64,000 bases of DNA from Drosophila persimilis (GCF_003286085.1 NW_020825288.1:1488001-1552000), one strand, 5' to 3'. Numbered from the stretch's first letter, positions 35,649-50,571 are shown. A program made the numbers and translations. The notes: generated from the sequence alone by a model not told the origin.

Positions 35649-38375
35649 CTGCAAAGAGATGGAGAATAAAAAGACTGGTTAAAATGGGGTTCGATCATGG
35701 GATTATTAGAAAGTATCGAAGTGAAGTTTGGGTCTCGTTTCATATGGCAACTATCGAAATAAACCCACACATATGCCGACAGCTGATGAACCCAATAAAG
35801 CCAACTCGAAGTGCCACTCAGGACCAAATGACAGCCGAAATGTTGAATGAAATTGAAGGGCCGCACTCCCACTACTCCCACTCTTGTGCGCCATTGAAAA
35901 ATATCTTATATTGAATCTCAGCGACCCAGGATGGTACTGAACATAAAAAAGATTAACGCCTGTGCAGGGTTCACATAGAAATGGGTCAGAGTGCGCCGTT
36001 TCTCCATCTCCATCTCTGTCTCCGCCTCCGTCTGCCAGCAAAGAGCCTTCGGCTGACAGCAGTCAATGACATGGACATGGGTGGGAAAATGGGAAAGCAG
36101 CTATAGATACTATATGTTCCCAGAAGTCCCATCCTGCTTCTCCCCTGCCTGGTCGCCTGCTTCCTCCAAATTCAATGTTTATTTTAAACATCCAGTCAGA
36201 GAGAAGGAGAGAGAGAGACCTCTTAGTGTGTCTCCTCTATCCTCTGTGTGGATCCCACAATCGCATAGCATTGCATTTCGGCTGTTGCATTATTTATAGT
36301 ATTTGTGCTTGATTTTTTATGCCCTGGCATACGTGATTTCGCATAAATTGTATGGAACAACAAGTAGGAATAATATATATTTGCGAGATTGCGACCCAAG
36401 AGATACCGTGGAAAGTGTAGAAAGAAGAGAGATGGTAAATTTTGGTAAAAAAAAGAATCTCTTGCATTCTTTCCCATTTTTCAATACCTTCTCCATTTGC
36501 CAAGTTCTCTTGAGACCTAGGTTTGAGTATCTACAGATCCACGACTGGTGCCCTATGATCTTTAAAAATATATCCACTTTCTGGTGGATCTCACAGTATT
36601 TTCATTCTTAGCGTAATAATTATCCAATTATATGAGTATCTTTAAAATCATAGATTCCACAACATCTGAACCTTCTGTCAACTCGTAATGAATTTGGAAA
36701 AATTAGTAGGTAAAAGCTTTATCTACGAGTCTCTCAAAAATCAATGAATCAAAAATCAGTGGATTCCATAGCGATTCAACTATAATTTATACAATAAACA
36801 TTACCATCTATTCAATTAGTATACCCCCGATCTCCACGAGGTACCCACGGGTACCCCAACAATTTCTGCCCCCGTAGGCAGAACAGACTTGCAGCTTAGC
36901 TTCCGCCTTCCTCCGTTCTTTTTTCCACTTTTGCATTTGCATTCGTGGTGCACATCGCAATCGCATCGCTTGTGCCGAAGCGGCAGAGTCGTCTATTATT
37001 CATGCCCCAGACAAAATTACTGGAATAAACGCAGTGAGCACGAAAGGCGATGCGGTAGCAAATAAATAAATGAAATAGCAATAAAAGGCCCCGGCTTTAA
37101 CCCATTAAAGAGAAATACGTGCAGAAATACTTTCTAAATGATAGCAATATTTACTGACTGTCTGAACTTCTTCAACTATTTTTGGATATGCTATCTTTTG
37201 GCCTGATATCCAAGTAAATCATTTTATTTTCTTAACCATATCATCCGTTTGTAATAATTTATGAATGAATTGGTCGGCCTGTAGAAATGGGAGCATTTTT
37301 CATATCTGAGAGAGCATGGAAATCTCTGCTTCATATGGTTTTCTTCGACACAAAAGGGTACCGGTATTCCAAGAAAATCCTACTACACTTTCAGGCAGCA
37401 GACATATGTTTCGTTTCCAAGGAATACCGGAAAACTTAATCAAATTGTAATCTCTTTATCCAAAAGGGGAAACCTTTGGTTAATTTTCCCCCGTTCAAGG
37501 GGAATATCTGATCAGATTTCGGGCCCTTTTTGGTTCTGCCATCATCAGGGGAGGCGGTGATTGAAGAATAATCGAAGCCTTATCGTGGGGGCTGAGAAGG
37601 TTATTCCGAAGGTGTTTCCAGGTGTTGCCGCTGCAAATTGAATAAAATACGCAATGCGTAATCGTATGCCACGCACAGGACAGCCGAGCACGGAACACAG
37701 GACCTTGGCGGAAGTGGAGGCGGTGGCTCTGGTAGCTGTGGGCGTGGCGGTTCGGCTCATAAATACTACGCCAAATGTACTGTTAACTCGTATTTTTCAC
37801 ACAAAGTGTGAATGTGCCTTAGCGTGAGACACAGTTATTTAAAGCGAAAGAGAAGCAACATTACGCAACGTTCCAAAACAAACCAAAGAACAGACCCAGA
37901 AAAAAAAACAGTACCAGACAGACGCAGAGAACGAGAGACCGGCGTTAGGTAGCTCTGATGCCGGGGCTAACTGGAAAATTGTGTAAATAAACAGTATTAA
38001 ATTTTCCGCTTGACGGCTAATAGGACAGCCGAGGCAGCCCGACACGCAGCCGGAGTGGGTCACGGCGGACAGCTAGAGAGGATATCGATTCCATACTGAG
38101 GAGCCTTCGAACTGCGTGTCCAGAGCGGCGGAGGAGGAGGGAGAAGATAGAGCGCAGCTCTACTTCCAACTAAATTTACAACAACTTAAGCCATAAAAAT
38201 TGAAACGATAGCCGTAAAAATAAGGCTACATGGGGGATAGGCAACGGGAGTGGTCTCTCCGTGGCTCCTCCACTCTCCAAGAGGTCTCTGCACGCTATCT
38301 GCCCCTCAGCAGGCCGGCTGAAGGAGAGGGCATGGGAATGAGCATTGGGATGGGGCAGAGATAGGGGCAGGCAGT

Positions 38376-38405
38376 GGCAACGGCAACGGCAACGGCAACG
38401 GCAAC
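38376..38405. repeat. GGCAAC hexamer repeat
   Basis: About five tandem units of GGCAAC. They yield spurious Gln/Arg and Arg/Cys frames. Confidence 0.85.
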
Positions 38406-39276
38406 TGCTGATGCTGCGTCTTGGCTGGGCGCCACTTAACGCCACTGACAGCCCCAGAGCCGCATCCTCCACTCTTATTCTCAACGTCTTATGCAAAAGT
38501 TCATTGGGGGCAACAGTTTTCTTTTTCGTTTTTCGTGCTTCTTTCAGGCTTACCTCCACCCTGCCATTTGGGTGGGTAACTTTCGTGGCGCACACACAGA
38601 ACAGACGAAAACTTTGTGCGAGGTCGTGCTGCCAGATGAGGCGCCACGCCACCGAAGAAGAAAGCCACAAGGGGCATGTGGCAGTGTTTCCCCTGTTGTG
38701 TTGCTCTGTCTTAATTTGCTCGGGATGCTTGAGAACACGACGCTGGAGAAAACCAACCTGAACTACAGTGATCTCTGGCCACTGGAGGCATTCGCGCAGC
38801 CCAAGAGCCAGCTCCACTCTAAGCAGGCTCCACTGTGGCACATAAATTTAAAGCTGGCACAGCTCGTCCAAATTTTATGCCCGGTACTTGAGGAGAACGC
38901 ATGTACTGGTGGGGTATACACGTTTTGTGGAAGAGTTGCAGTGTTGCATGATCCAAGGAAACCAAATCATGTTGTATTCCCCCCTCCAGCAAAAGTATTA
39001 GCAGGTCTCTTCCCCAGTAGTGGGTAGGGTATCTTCTAGTCGCCACAGTTGCTGCTCCCTTGTTGCTGCCACGCTTTACGGAGGCAGAGAGAGAGAGTCG
39101 AGAATCGTCCCCCCGCCCCCCTGGAGGCAAACACTTCAGACACGCATATGCAGAGACTTAGTTTTTGGCCCGGGGTTATCCAATCTTGAAGCTGACATTT
39201 ATGCGAGTCTAAGTTCTATTAACGTACACCCACCAAAAACTGTGGCACTCACCCACACATCCGTTAGCCGCCTGTT

Positions 39277-39280
<4 letters not shown>

Positions 39281-39320
<40 letters not shown>
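39281..39320. repeat. (GT)20 microsatellite
   Basis: A perfect 40-nt GT tract, the longest dinucleotide run noticed in the window. Confidence 0.95.
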
Positions 39321-39323
<3 letters not shown>

Positions 39324-41535
39324 TGTCTACGTATGGGTATCCTTTGCCTCATCTGCAGTTTATACTCGTGTGTATGCCCCTGTTCGTGTTGACATTGATT
39401 GCGTGCGTGCGGCTGACAGTTGTCCGTACAAGCTTAATAGTAGTGCGATTTTAATTGAATAATATGCAAGATTCAAGACCCCAGCCTCCACCTCCACCCT
39501 GACCACGACCCTGGAACCCGCACTCCGCACCCCGGACCCCCATCAAAGACAAACAAAGAGAAGCAAACTAAAGTTGAAGTCCGCTTTGGGTGGAGGACAC
39601 GATGTTTGTGCATATGACAGGGAAGGCATGTTTGCTAAGACCCCCCCTAACACTCTCTCTCTCTCTCGTTCGACAAGATTTAGTAGCGCTATAATTGTCA
39701 ATGGGCCATTAGGACGATGTCCTGGCTGCCGACCGACCGAGCCCCCTGCGGTCATGTCAATCACTCAGCTGTGGGCCTCGGAGATGGCCGCGTGATGGAG
39801 TCTGATGGAGGCCTGGATTCCCTTTATTCATTCCAATCACAATCACAACTTTTGCGTCGGTCACGCATTCGTCTTTGATTCGGTCCTCGCCCATCGATGA
39901 TTATGGGGACGATGATGAAGTTCCTTGGACTCTGGCCGCACATATTTTTGTTATTGACATCGAAGATATGGGGCAAACAAAGCGGAAGTCATTCCCGTTC
40001 CACTTCCCATCTATTGTCCGGATGCGTGGTGAATTCTCATATGAAAAATCAATAAATTATTGGATTTAATGTATACATAACTTGTATTATTATGAATTAC
40101 TGCCGCTCCAGTGGCTCTGATCTGGCAGGTCATGCGTTAAAGTTGACTTTGATGGCCCTCCCATACCCCATACTCCCTGCTGCTTGTTCCAGGTCCTGCT
40201 CTGTCCAAGCATTTCCAATTAAAGCAGGACAGTCTCCTCCTGGCCAAATATTTGTGATGTTTGCGTAGCTGGGGCCATAAATTAAGTTAGATTTCAATTA
40301 GAGGCTTGTATGGACCTGTCCCACAAATGAATAAGGACCATAATTGAGGTCCAGTCTGTTGCATCTTTGTCGCAAATCAATTTCGAGGGCGACGACTGGT
40401 CTGCCGAGATGATCTCAGGCTAAGAAATTAATATCTGGCAGGTCAAAATACTGTAGTGAAATCCTTGGCACACAAAAAGCGGTAGAGTGAGATATATGGA
40501 TGCAGGTCCCCCTCCCCATCGCCTTCCACCAAATCCTTGAATCCATGAGCCAGCAGAAATGTCATACGGAGGACCTGCTCAAAATATATGCAAAAATAAA
40601 ACGAGAATAGCGGAGGAGCAGGGCACAAGAACGCGAACATGTAAAAAGAAATTGAAAACGGAAGGAACACACAGGACGAAGAAAACAGGAGCGCAAAAAA
40701 CAAACAAGCGCCTGACATGCAAAACAGGCAAACAAGCAACGAGTTGGCCCCGGGGAAACGGCGGATGGGATGGGTGGGTACGAAAATGATGGGGTGTACT
40801 GTGGGGGGTGTGGAGACCAGACATACAGCAACAAGAAGCAACTGAAAATGCGCTGATAAGCGAGGCGTGCTCACCGGAAGCGCCCAGGAGCAGCAGCGGA
40901 GTAGCAACAGAAGCAGCAGAAGGAGTAGGAAAATGTAACCAAAACGAAATGCGAATGACAGAGAGGGTGATAGAGAACAAGTCACAGAAAGGGAGGTCCC
41001 ATACACAGCAGAGCACAGAGATGACGAACCAAAAAAAACCTAGCAAAGTGGCATCGTCGAGGCTTACAGATTATGCTGGTACGGGTACTCGCTCTCCATC
41101 GTCATCTCTCGGCAGCAATGGTCGACATCCTGAAGGCCTTTCAGGAGCAGGAGCCGGCTTTGCATATCTGAAACTTGTGAAATATTATCCGAGGATTTAT
41201 TCCAGCCAAATGTGCACCTTAAACGGGGATATCAATAAATTGACAACGATTTTTCCAGGAATTTTTCAAAGGGGTTAAGCCACAATATGCTGAGGTGCGT
41301 CTTACATAGCTTTAAGGCCAGAAAAAGCTGCTTAAATAGGATTTTTCCAAAAGTCCCTCAGAAGCTGAAACCAGAGCTCCACCAGAGACCTTCCAATTTG
41401 CCAGCTAATTTCATTGTGTGCCCTTCATGACACTCGACAATTAGACCCCAATTCTGCATTCTGCATTTTGCATAGGGCATTCGGAATAAAGCGCACGTTT
41501 AACTGCGCGGATTCCTAAATAGGGGGATGGCTGAG

Positions 41536-41561
41536 CGGATGGATGGATGGGTGGATGGATG
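41536..41561. repeat. GGAT tetranucleotide repeat
   Basis: About six GGAT units with one substitution. Confidence 0.8.
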
Positions 41562-44500
41562 TGTGTGGCACGGTGAAAGGAGGCTCAGAACGAGGACATC
41601 GGCCGCGAGGTAAATGCCAGGCACAAGTGCAGGTGCAACAGAACAGGTGCCAGTCGGCGGACTAGCTGTGGGGGTCAGGCGAGGGTTTTTAGGGAACATT
41701 CGGTCGGTGGCACGCGCCAATTGATGCCATGAATGCTCATAACGAGCAGTCAGGCGGGAGGGCGAGGCAGCAACAGCAGCAGCAGCAGGTGTAGCCCTTG
41801 AGGCTGGTGGCAGGTGGAAAGCGGAAAGTGAAAAGTTGAGAGTACCGACTGCCATTGCGAATGAAACAATGCTGAAAATCAATAAAAACCATTAAAATGC
41901 AAAGAGAAGGCTGACTGTGGCTCTGCCTAGGAATGTGAAGTTCAAGCAGCAAGGTGGCATGAAGCAGCCTTCAGCAGGTGGTGGCATGCAACTTGCGTGA
42001 TTGGAGTTGCCACCGCACTCGCAGAACTCCCTTCTATAAATAGATTCCAATGGCATAATTGGCGACGAAGCGGTTTCCATACCCAAAATCGATGCCAAAA
42101 ACCGCTTCCAGAACAAGGTCGAGGACAAATGGTGTTGAAAATGTGGGATACCAAAAAAAGAACACGAAATTTATTGCCACACGCAGGAGCTAGAGCGGCA
42201 GCAGGAGCGGCTGTGGCTGTGGCAAGTGTCGAGCTGCATGAATTATGTGCGAGGCAACCTGAGGACGCACCCGAATGCAAATCGGAAACTAAATTCGCCA
42301 CGAGATTTATGTGGCACACAAGGAACAGAAAAAAAGGAGAAGAATGGCTAGAGAAGCCCAAAGAGAATCTCGTTTGAGTTTATGGAAACAGCAGGGCACT
42401 ATATTTCTCATTCCCTATCAAAAGAATGGATATCATAAGAGACCTAAAAAAAGAGATTATTCAACGGCCAAGAACCATTCGGAAAATATGTATGTGTATG
42501 TTTTCCACTAAATTAATGCTGAAGTGTTTTCCAGCTTTAATTTAATCATTTCCCCCGAGACTGTTTTATGGTGAAAAACATATCAAATCCATTTCCGGTA
42601 CAGTGCAGTAAATTAAATATTTTCCCAATCCGAACAAAGTGGAAATTCGTGTTTGCATATTCATGGCTTGTGCTGGGGCTGGCGCCGATGCTGACCACAA
42701 AATGCATTCGATTAATAAATAAAGCCAATTTGCATAACCAGAGTTAGGAGTTAGGAGCTAGGAGGATATGCAAATGCCATCAGCTGCAATGCAGAAGGTT
42801 CCTCTGTGTTCTGTGAGAGCTCCATCAATCATGCACAACGTTTTGGGTATTCATATGAATCGAGGATAGAAATCTATGGATATATACACATATCCAATAT
42901 GCACAGACAATGCTCGAATGTGGGCGACACTGTCACCAGGTGGCTGTCGATATCTGCTTTATCTCTGGGTCGCTTTGGCTTTGGCTTTGGCTTCGGCTCG
43001 GTTTGTTTTTGTCGGGCTGGCGCTTAAATTAATTGAAGAAATAAATACCACAAATATTCGGGCCAGACCATGCATAAAGATTATGTCCGAATGATAAAGC
43101 CAAACCCACACGCACCCAAACACCGAGCCAAAACCGAAAGTGAATGAATATTCGGACCGGACCGCAGTAAAACTTATTAACTTATCAAGTTTGGGTTCAT
43201 TTATTTTGGAGATAGAGAGGCAGAGAGAGAACTGAATGCAGCAGGCCTGCAGATTGCGATTCAAACATTTGGAGAAAATGGAAAAAATGCTAATGGGAAA
43301 ATGGGAATCGCCAGCCGGCTGTAAACAAAATCTGTTATGGCCAAATAATGGCAACAATATCACTGTTTTATGAGTTCAAATAAATATTTTCACACTTTGT
43401 ACTTGAACTCGTGCGCCTTAACCATTAAATGATTGAATGGGTTAATGGCTTTCCTGACAGCCGCCCGGTAAACAATCCATCCCATCCCACAGGTCTGAAA
43501 AATACTCTTTAATTATTCATTTTCCCCCTTAGCAGAACGGTTTTCCACTCACGCCGGGCCTGCATCTCCCATAAATACCAAATAGATATCAATTATAATT
43601 AAAATGAAATATTTATAAATAGTTATTTGTGTATTTTTAGCAGTATGTCATTGACTCTTTGTTCGGGTCTGGGTCCGGGTCTGGGGTATGGGCTCTGGGG
43701 CAGCGTGGCAACGCGAAATGAATCGCTTTGGCTGTTTGTTTGCCTTTCAGTTCGCCTTTTTTGCGCGTTTTGTCGGTATTTTATTGTAGATATTACGCAT
43801 ACGCAATGCTGGACGCCATCGATAAATAAGTAATTAAAGCGCCTAAATAAATAATTAGCGGAACATTAGTGTCGGATGTGGGCGTTGTCTGCATACCAAG
43901 AGCAGCAGCATATCTGCAATTGAATATCCCCATTAGCCTCTTTTTCGTGCTCCCGCAGAAGTGTGTACATTTTGGGGAGGAGAAAGATTTGCAGGAGGGA
44001 ACAGCATCTTTGGGAAGGAGAATAATTCATACCCTTGCCTTTCAAGTATCTCTGATTATAGACTAAAGTTTAATGTTTAGTCTCGTATTAACCTCTTGAC
44101 AACCTCTCAGTTCTCAGGACTATTCTATGATCAGCTCATAAGAACTACTTCTTCACAACAAATGATATATTGTTTTCTAAATTTTAGGAATAAAATATCT
44201 TATCAAAGCAAACATTGAAAGATAGTCCCGACCTACATCAGCAAAGATTTTACGCAGTGTTGTGATTGCAATAAAAAGACGGTCAGAAATGAAATATGAT
44301 ATGCATCGTAGAGTGCTTTTGTTCTCTAAGAGCTCTTAGGAGAGAAGTTTTCCTGAAGAAGGTAGCTTTCTTGGTAACTGAAACTTAGTTGTCTTTCAAT
44401 ACTGCCATATTTGAAGAAATCTTTCCATACTCTTCCCATTCCAATGCCACACCTATGATACCACGAATGTGTTTTTTTCCCTTTAGTCAGGGCATGGAAA

Positions 44501-47500
44501 TTACAATCAAACAATATAAACACAATCTGGGGGATGTCTGGGGGAAACATCAAACACATAAGGAAATTCTGCACTTAAGGCCAAACAAATCACAGCCATT
44601 AATTTTTATTAACAAAATCTCGGCTGAGCAGTTCCGAGAGCCAAGAGCCAAGAGCCGGGCGCCAAAAAAACCAAGAGCTGTCCAGCAAACAAAACAAGGG
44701 TAGAGAGAACCCGCACAACTTTGATATGGAAAGAAGAGCCAAGAAAATGGTAAAGAAATACAAAGAATCAACTCGATTCGGCCCCAAAATGTGGCCTTAT
44801 CAGTAACGTAATTAAGCAGCGATAAAGTGCCGGCCACGCCCCTGCCGCACCACTTGCTTGCCGCCTTCTGGCAGCGGCGCCCCGCTTTCCATGCCCATGT
44901 ACTACTCTTATATGGAGTTCCATGGGTCGCTCTATGGGTCTATGGGGCTCTGGGCTATGGGTTGGTGGTGGGGTGATAATGGGAGGGCGAGCGATAAGCA
45001 CGGGCCTTCTTTTCTTTCGTTCAGCCTCAATGAGCAGCATAGTTTATATCAATTTAGATTTGAATTTAATTTATTTACTTAGTCGCGTATCGCACATGTG
45101 TGAGAGGGGGGCTATTTTTGGGCAAATGGTCAGCACAAGTTAGTCACCGCGAGAGATGAGCAAGAGTATTGCTGTGATACTGCAAATACCCCCGGACTTG
45201 TGTTCACTTTGGAGGGAAAAGAAACCTTATCGAATGCGTGGCGGGTGTACGTGTGTGGCCATGACTCTAGTGGAAAGCGAAAGCCTTTTGCCTCAAGCTG
45301 AGTGACAGTCCCCACAAATTCTTGATCGATTTCGCCTCGGGGTGGTTCCGTTCCGTTCCGGGCGATAAGAAAGACTGTGTGTCGGTTCTGCTTGCTCGGA
45401 GCACAGTGCAAATGTCACTTAATTAACAGAGCCAATTAGTTAGGGGTTGCATTAAGGGCGTATTACGTATATGCCATCCTAGACAGAGACGGATGCAGAG
45501 ACGGAGCCGGAGACGGTACTAACCCTAATGGAATTGAGTATAATCGCATTGTTTTGGGATATCTTGCAGCTGCCACTCGCATTCCCATCGCCATCGCCAT
45601 CGCCGCCTGGTGGCAACAGCTGCAATTACACTACTCCGATTCTTTGCCACCCCCCGTAGTCGTCTCCTCTTGATGATGGTGATTATCGCATAACCATAAT
45701 GAGTGCAGAGCAGAACAGAGCTCTGATGGGATAGGGTCTGGTGTCTGGTGTCTGCTGTATGCTGTCTGCTGTCTGGAGGGGGGCTGTCCAGATCTCCGGC
45801 TGCACAATTTGTGTGAACAAGTGGCCCCGAGAGGAGTAAGAGGGGGAAGAGCAAAGCTTTTAATTGCTTTCGGCGCTTGATTGCTTTCTTGTTTACTCGA
45901 ACAGTTTCCAGCTTACAAAATAATAATATTATTAAACAATAAATGCAAACAATTGGGTGCCTCCTCTCGGTTCAAGTTCAGAGCTACAGATGGAAGTGAA
46001 ATGCTTTGTGGTAATTATTCAGGAAATTGAAAACGCCGCGAGCCCCGAGTCACCAGACATTCAATTAAAAGCTGCAGCTAATGGGTGGAGTGGGGAATGG
46101 GGAATGGGGGGAGTGGAAATGCAATCGATTTGGACTTAGAGCCATTTCTAGTGTTAGTTTTTTCCGTAATAACAATTCAATTAAGACGCGGAACTATTGC
46201 TGCAACATGCAATCAGGTGAGAGGTGAAATATGCCTACAATTAGGGCTTCAGTCGTACAGTCGACTGTAGGCCCTGCATGCAATTAGCCATCTCGAAAGA
46301 GGAGTAGGCAAACACTCGCGGCTGTCTTGCCAGACATCGGCCTTGATTAATGGACTACGATTGCCACTCGAGCGAAGGGAGCGAAAGGAGCGACGGACTA
46401 GTCCTAGCACAGCCTTCCTGTAAACATAATTGCCCACACATAATGCACCCTCGAGACACGAACAAGACACGAACCACTTGACCAGGACCCCCACCCCCTC
46501 TCGAGAGCCGCCTGCACTTAACTGAAACATGTTTTCGGTTCTCGGCTATCGGTTTTGGTCTAATCAAAACACATAGAAGGAAGAAGGTGAGTCCGACAAT
46601 TTAATTAATGAAAAGCCAAAACACTTGGGCATTTCTGGTCCAGATTTATGCCTAAGTATTTGTGGGGCCTCGACCAGGCCAATACTCGTATCAAGTGCCA
46701 ATAAAAGATAATGGGTCTGTGACCTGAACGCGTGTGTGAGTGCCACCCGATGACAGACAGACAGTCCTTAAGCCAGTGGACCTTTATTGCGTGACTCACG
46801 CGGCCGTCTCTAATCAATTTGCTGAACTGCCAAGGTTTTTCGATGGCTTTAATTACTGGTCATTAATCATAATTGAAAAGCGGACCGGCGTATTTCCTTC
46901 TTCCACTTCTGACCACAATTCTTATGCAAATTTCCCCGGTTCAAGAGGGTGAAAACTTTTTAGAGGCCAGGTCAGCCAGCCGGGAAATGGGAAATCTCTG
47001 ACGAGAAGAGTGACAACAGCAGGCCATCAGACCATCGCTGATTACCAGGGTTTCAACTTGCAATTATGTCCTTTTAATAAACAGCACCATAATTGCCCAG
47101 ATGCTGTGAGAATCCAGAAGGACCAGAGGCTGGAATCTCCCGGGGCTCGGTAACTGAAACTGAAACTGAAACTCAAGCCGAAACGATTGAGCCGGGCTAT
47201 CAATAATGCGCGTGACACAATGTAGCCGAAGGCAAGGAAAGTCCATTGGGCGTCAGGGATGTTCTGGATGTCACTTTCGCCCAAAAATTATGGAGAATTC
47301 CATCGACTATCGTTCATGTTGTGCGGAAATGAAACTAAGAACACGGCTGCCGGTGCTCGCCTTTGGTTTGGCACACGCTGCGTATACACAATGCGTGGGA
47401 CAGACAGGCATTTGGGTAGATGGATGGCAGGATCAAATGGTATTTCCAGGCATGTTAAGTGGATTGTATGCGTCTCCCCCATTCAGCCCTCACGGCAAGG

Positions 47501-49195
47501 GGTGAGGTGCGTGGGTGTGTGCGTTTGTGGGGTGCGTGACAATTGTACTAAGGTACAAGGACTCGGAGCCAGGAGGCATGAGCGAGGAGCCAGGAGCCTG
47601 GAGCCAAAAAGGCAACAATATTCCCACTTAATTGCAGGCATTAATTATGCACAGAATTAAGATATATGGTGCCCAGAAGTTTATTGTCGGCCGAGCAATG
47701 CAATTTGAATTAATTCTTTCACATTCCGAGGCGCTGCTTAATTAGTTTTCCATGAAATGCACATCCACATCCCGTCCCCAGAAATCGATTATGTGTCAAT
47801 GGGAAATTATAAATTCCAGAACTCGGAACTGCACTCGGACCAGGTCCGAGGACAGGCCAAATAAAGTCAGTAATTAATCTCCGTTGCCACACACAGCCGC
47901 AGGCAGTTCAACGAGAGTTGATTTTAATACAATTATCTCCCGCCAGCATTCTTCGATCCCATGCGATCTCATCAGCCAATGTCCAGCGGCATGAATGGTT
48001 CTGAAAACTGCGGCAAGCATATTAATATTTTAATTATTTTACAGCTTAAGGCTAACAAATCTATGGGAAAGCATTTTAATTTTAATTTTCAGCAAAAACA
48101 TCTGCATTGCATTTAATTGATTAAAGGATTTTACCTGGAATGGAAAAGTTAAACGTCGCTACGAAATAATGTAAAATAAACATTATGGTTGGTTAATGTG
48201 GGTAAAAGCAGATAACGATTTCCAGTGCAAGTTAAATGTGTAATGAGAGATAATCTAACAGGATTTCCTTTCGCCTGAACAGCGTGCACAACACGGTAAA
48301 GAAGGAACCATTCGAATATCATTAAAGATATAAGATACCCAGATAGGGTTGAATCCTAATATTCGTAGTTATTACAGGAATTCCTGAACAATCTGCAGGC
48401 AGGTTTCCTGTAAAATCTTTGTCTAATGGGATGTGCTCTGGTTGAGATGCCCCTGGAATACATATCTCTCCGATTCCTAATCAAAGTACGAGTATATTCG
48501 CTTTGAAATCTCTTGGGAATTTCAAAGCTCAGTGAGAGATTTGAGAGTCTCCTCATACAGCTATTCCAGCAGTTGGAGAATGTATGTTTAAGCCCTTAAA
48601 TTACAGAAATTCCTGTTCCAAATTGAGTTCATCAGCCACAAAGGAAAACGTCTCGAGATGCTCCTGCAGCTGCCTTCGTCTTCTCGTGCTTTCCAATTAT
48701 TGAGTCCTTTTATATATTTATGCAATTTTGCAACTGCTTTTCCTTACAGCAAACTGTTGCATCTTGAGCCACCACCGCATCTGGCACATAAATGAAATTT
48801 GATGAATCAAAGGACCAAAGTCGAAGTTGGAGAATAGCAACTGAAATTTAATTCTCATTCTATGGCCAGAATCCCTTGAGGGAAATGTGAAATTAACTTT
48901 CAAGCTGGGATTCAGCTGTATCATAAATCAACAGAGCTACATTTTAGGGCGGAAGGTGCAGCATAATCAGGAAGGGACTTCGACTTCTCCTATCCACCCC
49001 TCCACCCACTCACCACTTGTAAATTTTGACTTATCACGGTAGACACGGCAAATCCCAGCGATTTCTCATTAGGCAAGAGGCAACTAATTAACATAAGTAA
49101 TTTGCTTAATGGTCCCCTCAAAGGCCCCCACAAAGGCTGTGCAAAGCAAATCCAACCATCTTCAATATCTGAAAGACCTACATACCTGGAGCAGA

Positions 49196-49278
49196 GGGAG
49201 AACAAACAAAAAGTAAGAAGAACTTGGCGAGAGAACAAACAAAAAGGAAGACGACATTGGCGAGAGAACAAACACAAC
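49196..49278. repeat. 33-bp tandem repeat, about 2.5 copies
   Basis: Units start at 49196, 49229 and 49262 and share GAGAACAAACAAAAAG followed by a TTGGC end. The period is a multiple of three, so one plus-strand frame stays open through it with a W-R-E-N-K-Q-K type repeat. No gene context supports coding. Confidence 0.8.
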
Positions 49279-50082
49279 AGCCAAATGCAACTGTGGAATC
49301 CATTGGCTTACATGACGGATTCCCGAAAGGCAGCGGGGCATGGCATATACAATATTTTGTAGTTTGTAATATAAAAAACAAATGCTCTAGTCTGTTCCAC
49401 TCGACTGGGGCGCTGTCGGGCTGTCTGTCTTGAATGCTGATAGCGCTCGGGGACGGAAATTAAATTTGGCCACGTTAATTGCCTCGATTAGAACTTTTTG
49501 GCCATTACGATAAGCGTGGGCAGCAGCAGAAGCACCAGCAGTACCCATCCCCTAGCCAATGGCAAAAACCTGGCTGACCTTTCTGCTCTTCTGCAATGAT
49601 GATGTCGCCTCCACGGATATGGACTCCACTGTGGACTGCTGTAGTGATTAATTATTAATTAATTAAAAGCTTACAACTGCTTAGAGCACTGCCAATGGGC
49701 CGCAAAAGGTGCGGAGCGAATGCTAAGGTGAGGCTCGTTTACGTGGCGTATACGCAATAGACTAGAAAACTAGAAAAGAGCTAGAACCAAGACCATTGTT
49801 GGCTGCAACAATACTCGTAGTTTGAGCTTATATTTCCGTGATGCCTGCCGGCATTTCGTGCTCTATTGTTGCGGCTTGTCGCCTTTGATTTGACGGATTC
49901 GTTTGTGTGTGACTCTCCGTCTACCGCTGCCATGTGGGGTGTATGAGCAATGCCACATCCTTTGACACGGCAACACAATGTGGAAAGGGAGCGTGGCATT
50001 ACGCATGCCACCCATTGTGCGGCACCATCGTCGAGAGTCAATTTACAATAGATGAAAGAGCAGGCAGGCAAACTGTGCCAAG

Positions 50083-50111
50083 CCATAGACCATAGACCAT
50101 AGACCATAGAC
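50083..50111. repeat. CATAGAC heptamer repeat
   Basis: Four tandem copies of CATAGAC. Confidence 0.85.
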
Positions 50112-50524
50112 ATGGCCGGGACAAGGAATATCTTGGCACTAATTCCCCAGGCAAACGCAAACACTATCCCCTGACAACACATGTGCTGCCACGATGGAGA
50201 CGATGACTCACGGGGCTCTGCCGTTTTCCGGGCCTAAACCAGCGGCAAACTGTAATTAGTGTAAGTGCCCACATCTTTTGGCAGTGCTCTCCTCTCGTGC
50301 TTATCCATTTTTCACTGTTTCCATTTTCATGTTCAAGGATGCCCGCCATTGCAGCAGTTCCTGGCAACTGAAATCATTTCAAAAACAGGCACATGCCGAC
50401 CTCCCCCCTTCTGCTGGGGTTTTTATTCGGTTTTGGGCAATTAAGCCTGTTGTTTTACAGTTAAGCAACAGCCGGGCCCCATCTCTGGGGTAATTTCCAC
50501 AAAACTTTGAAGATAAAAACGGAT

Positions 50525-50571
50525 GCCTCTGTGCCTGTGCCTGTGCCTTTGCCTGTGCCTTTGCCTGCAAC
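50525..50571. repeat. GCCTGT/GCCTTT hexamer repeat
   Basis: About seven tandem hexamers of GCCTGT alternating with GCCTTT. Confidence 0.8.

Noticed and set aside
35688..35700. tRNA B-box-like GGTTCGATC
   Set aside because: No A box or cloverleaf could be formed around it.
38176..38841. 221-codon minus-strand ORF
   Set aside because: It runs through a GGCAAC repeat giving a Cys-Arg run, and the opposite strand is equally open. There is no domain and no codon signal.
40443..41006. 187-codon Leu/Phe-rich minus-strand ORF
   Set aside because: It follows purine-rich simple sequence on the plus strand. Two other frames are open over the same bases.
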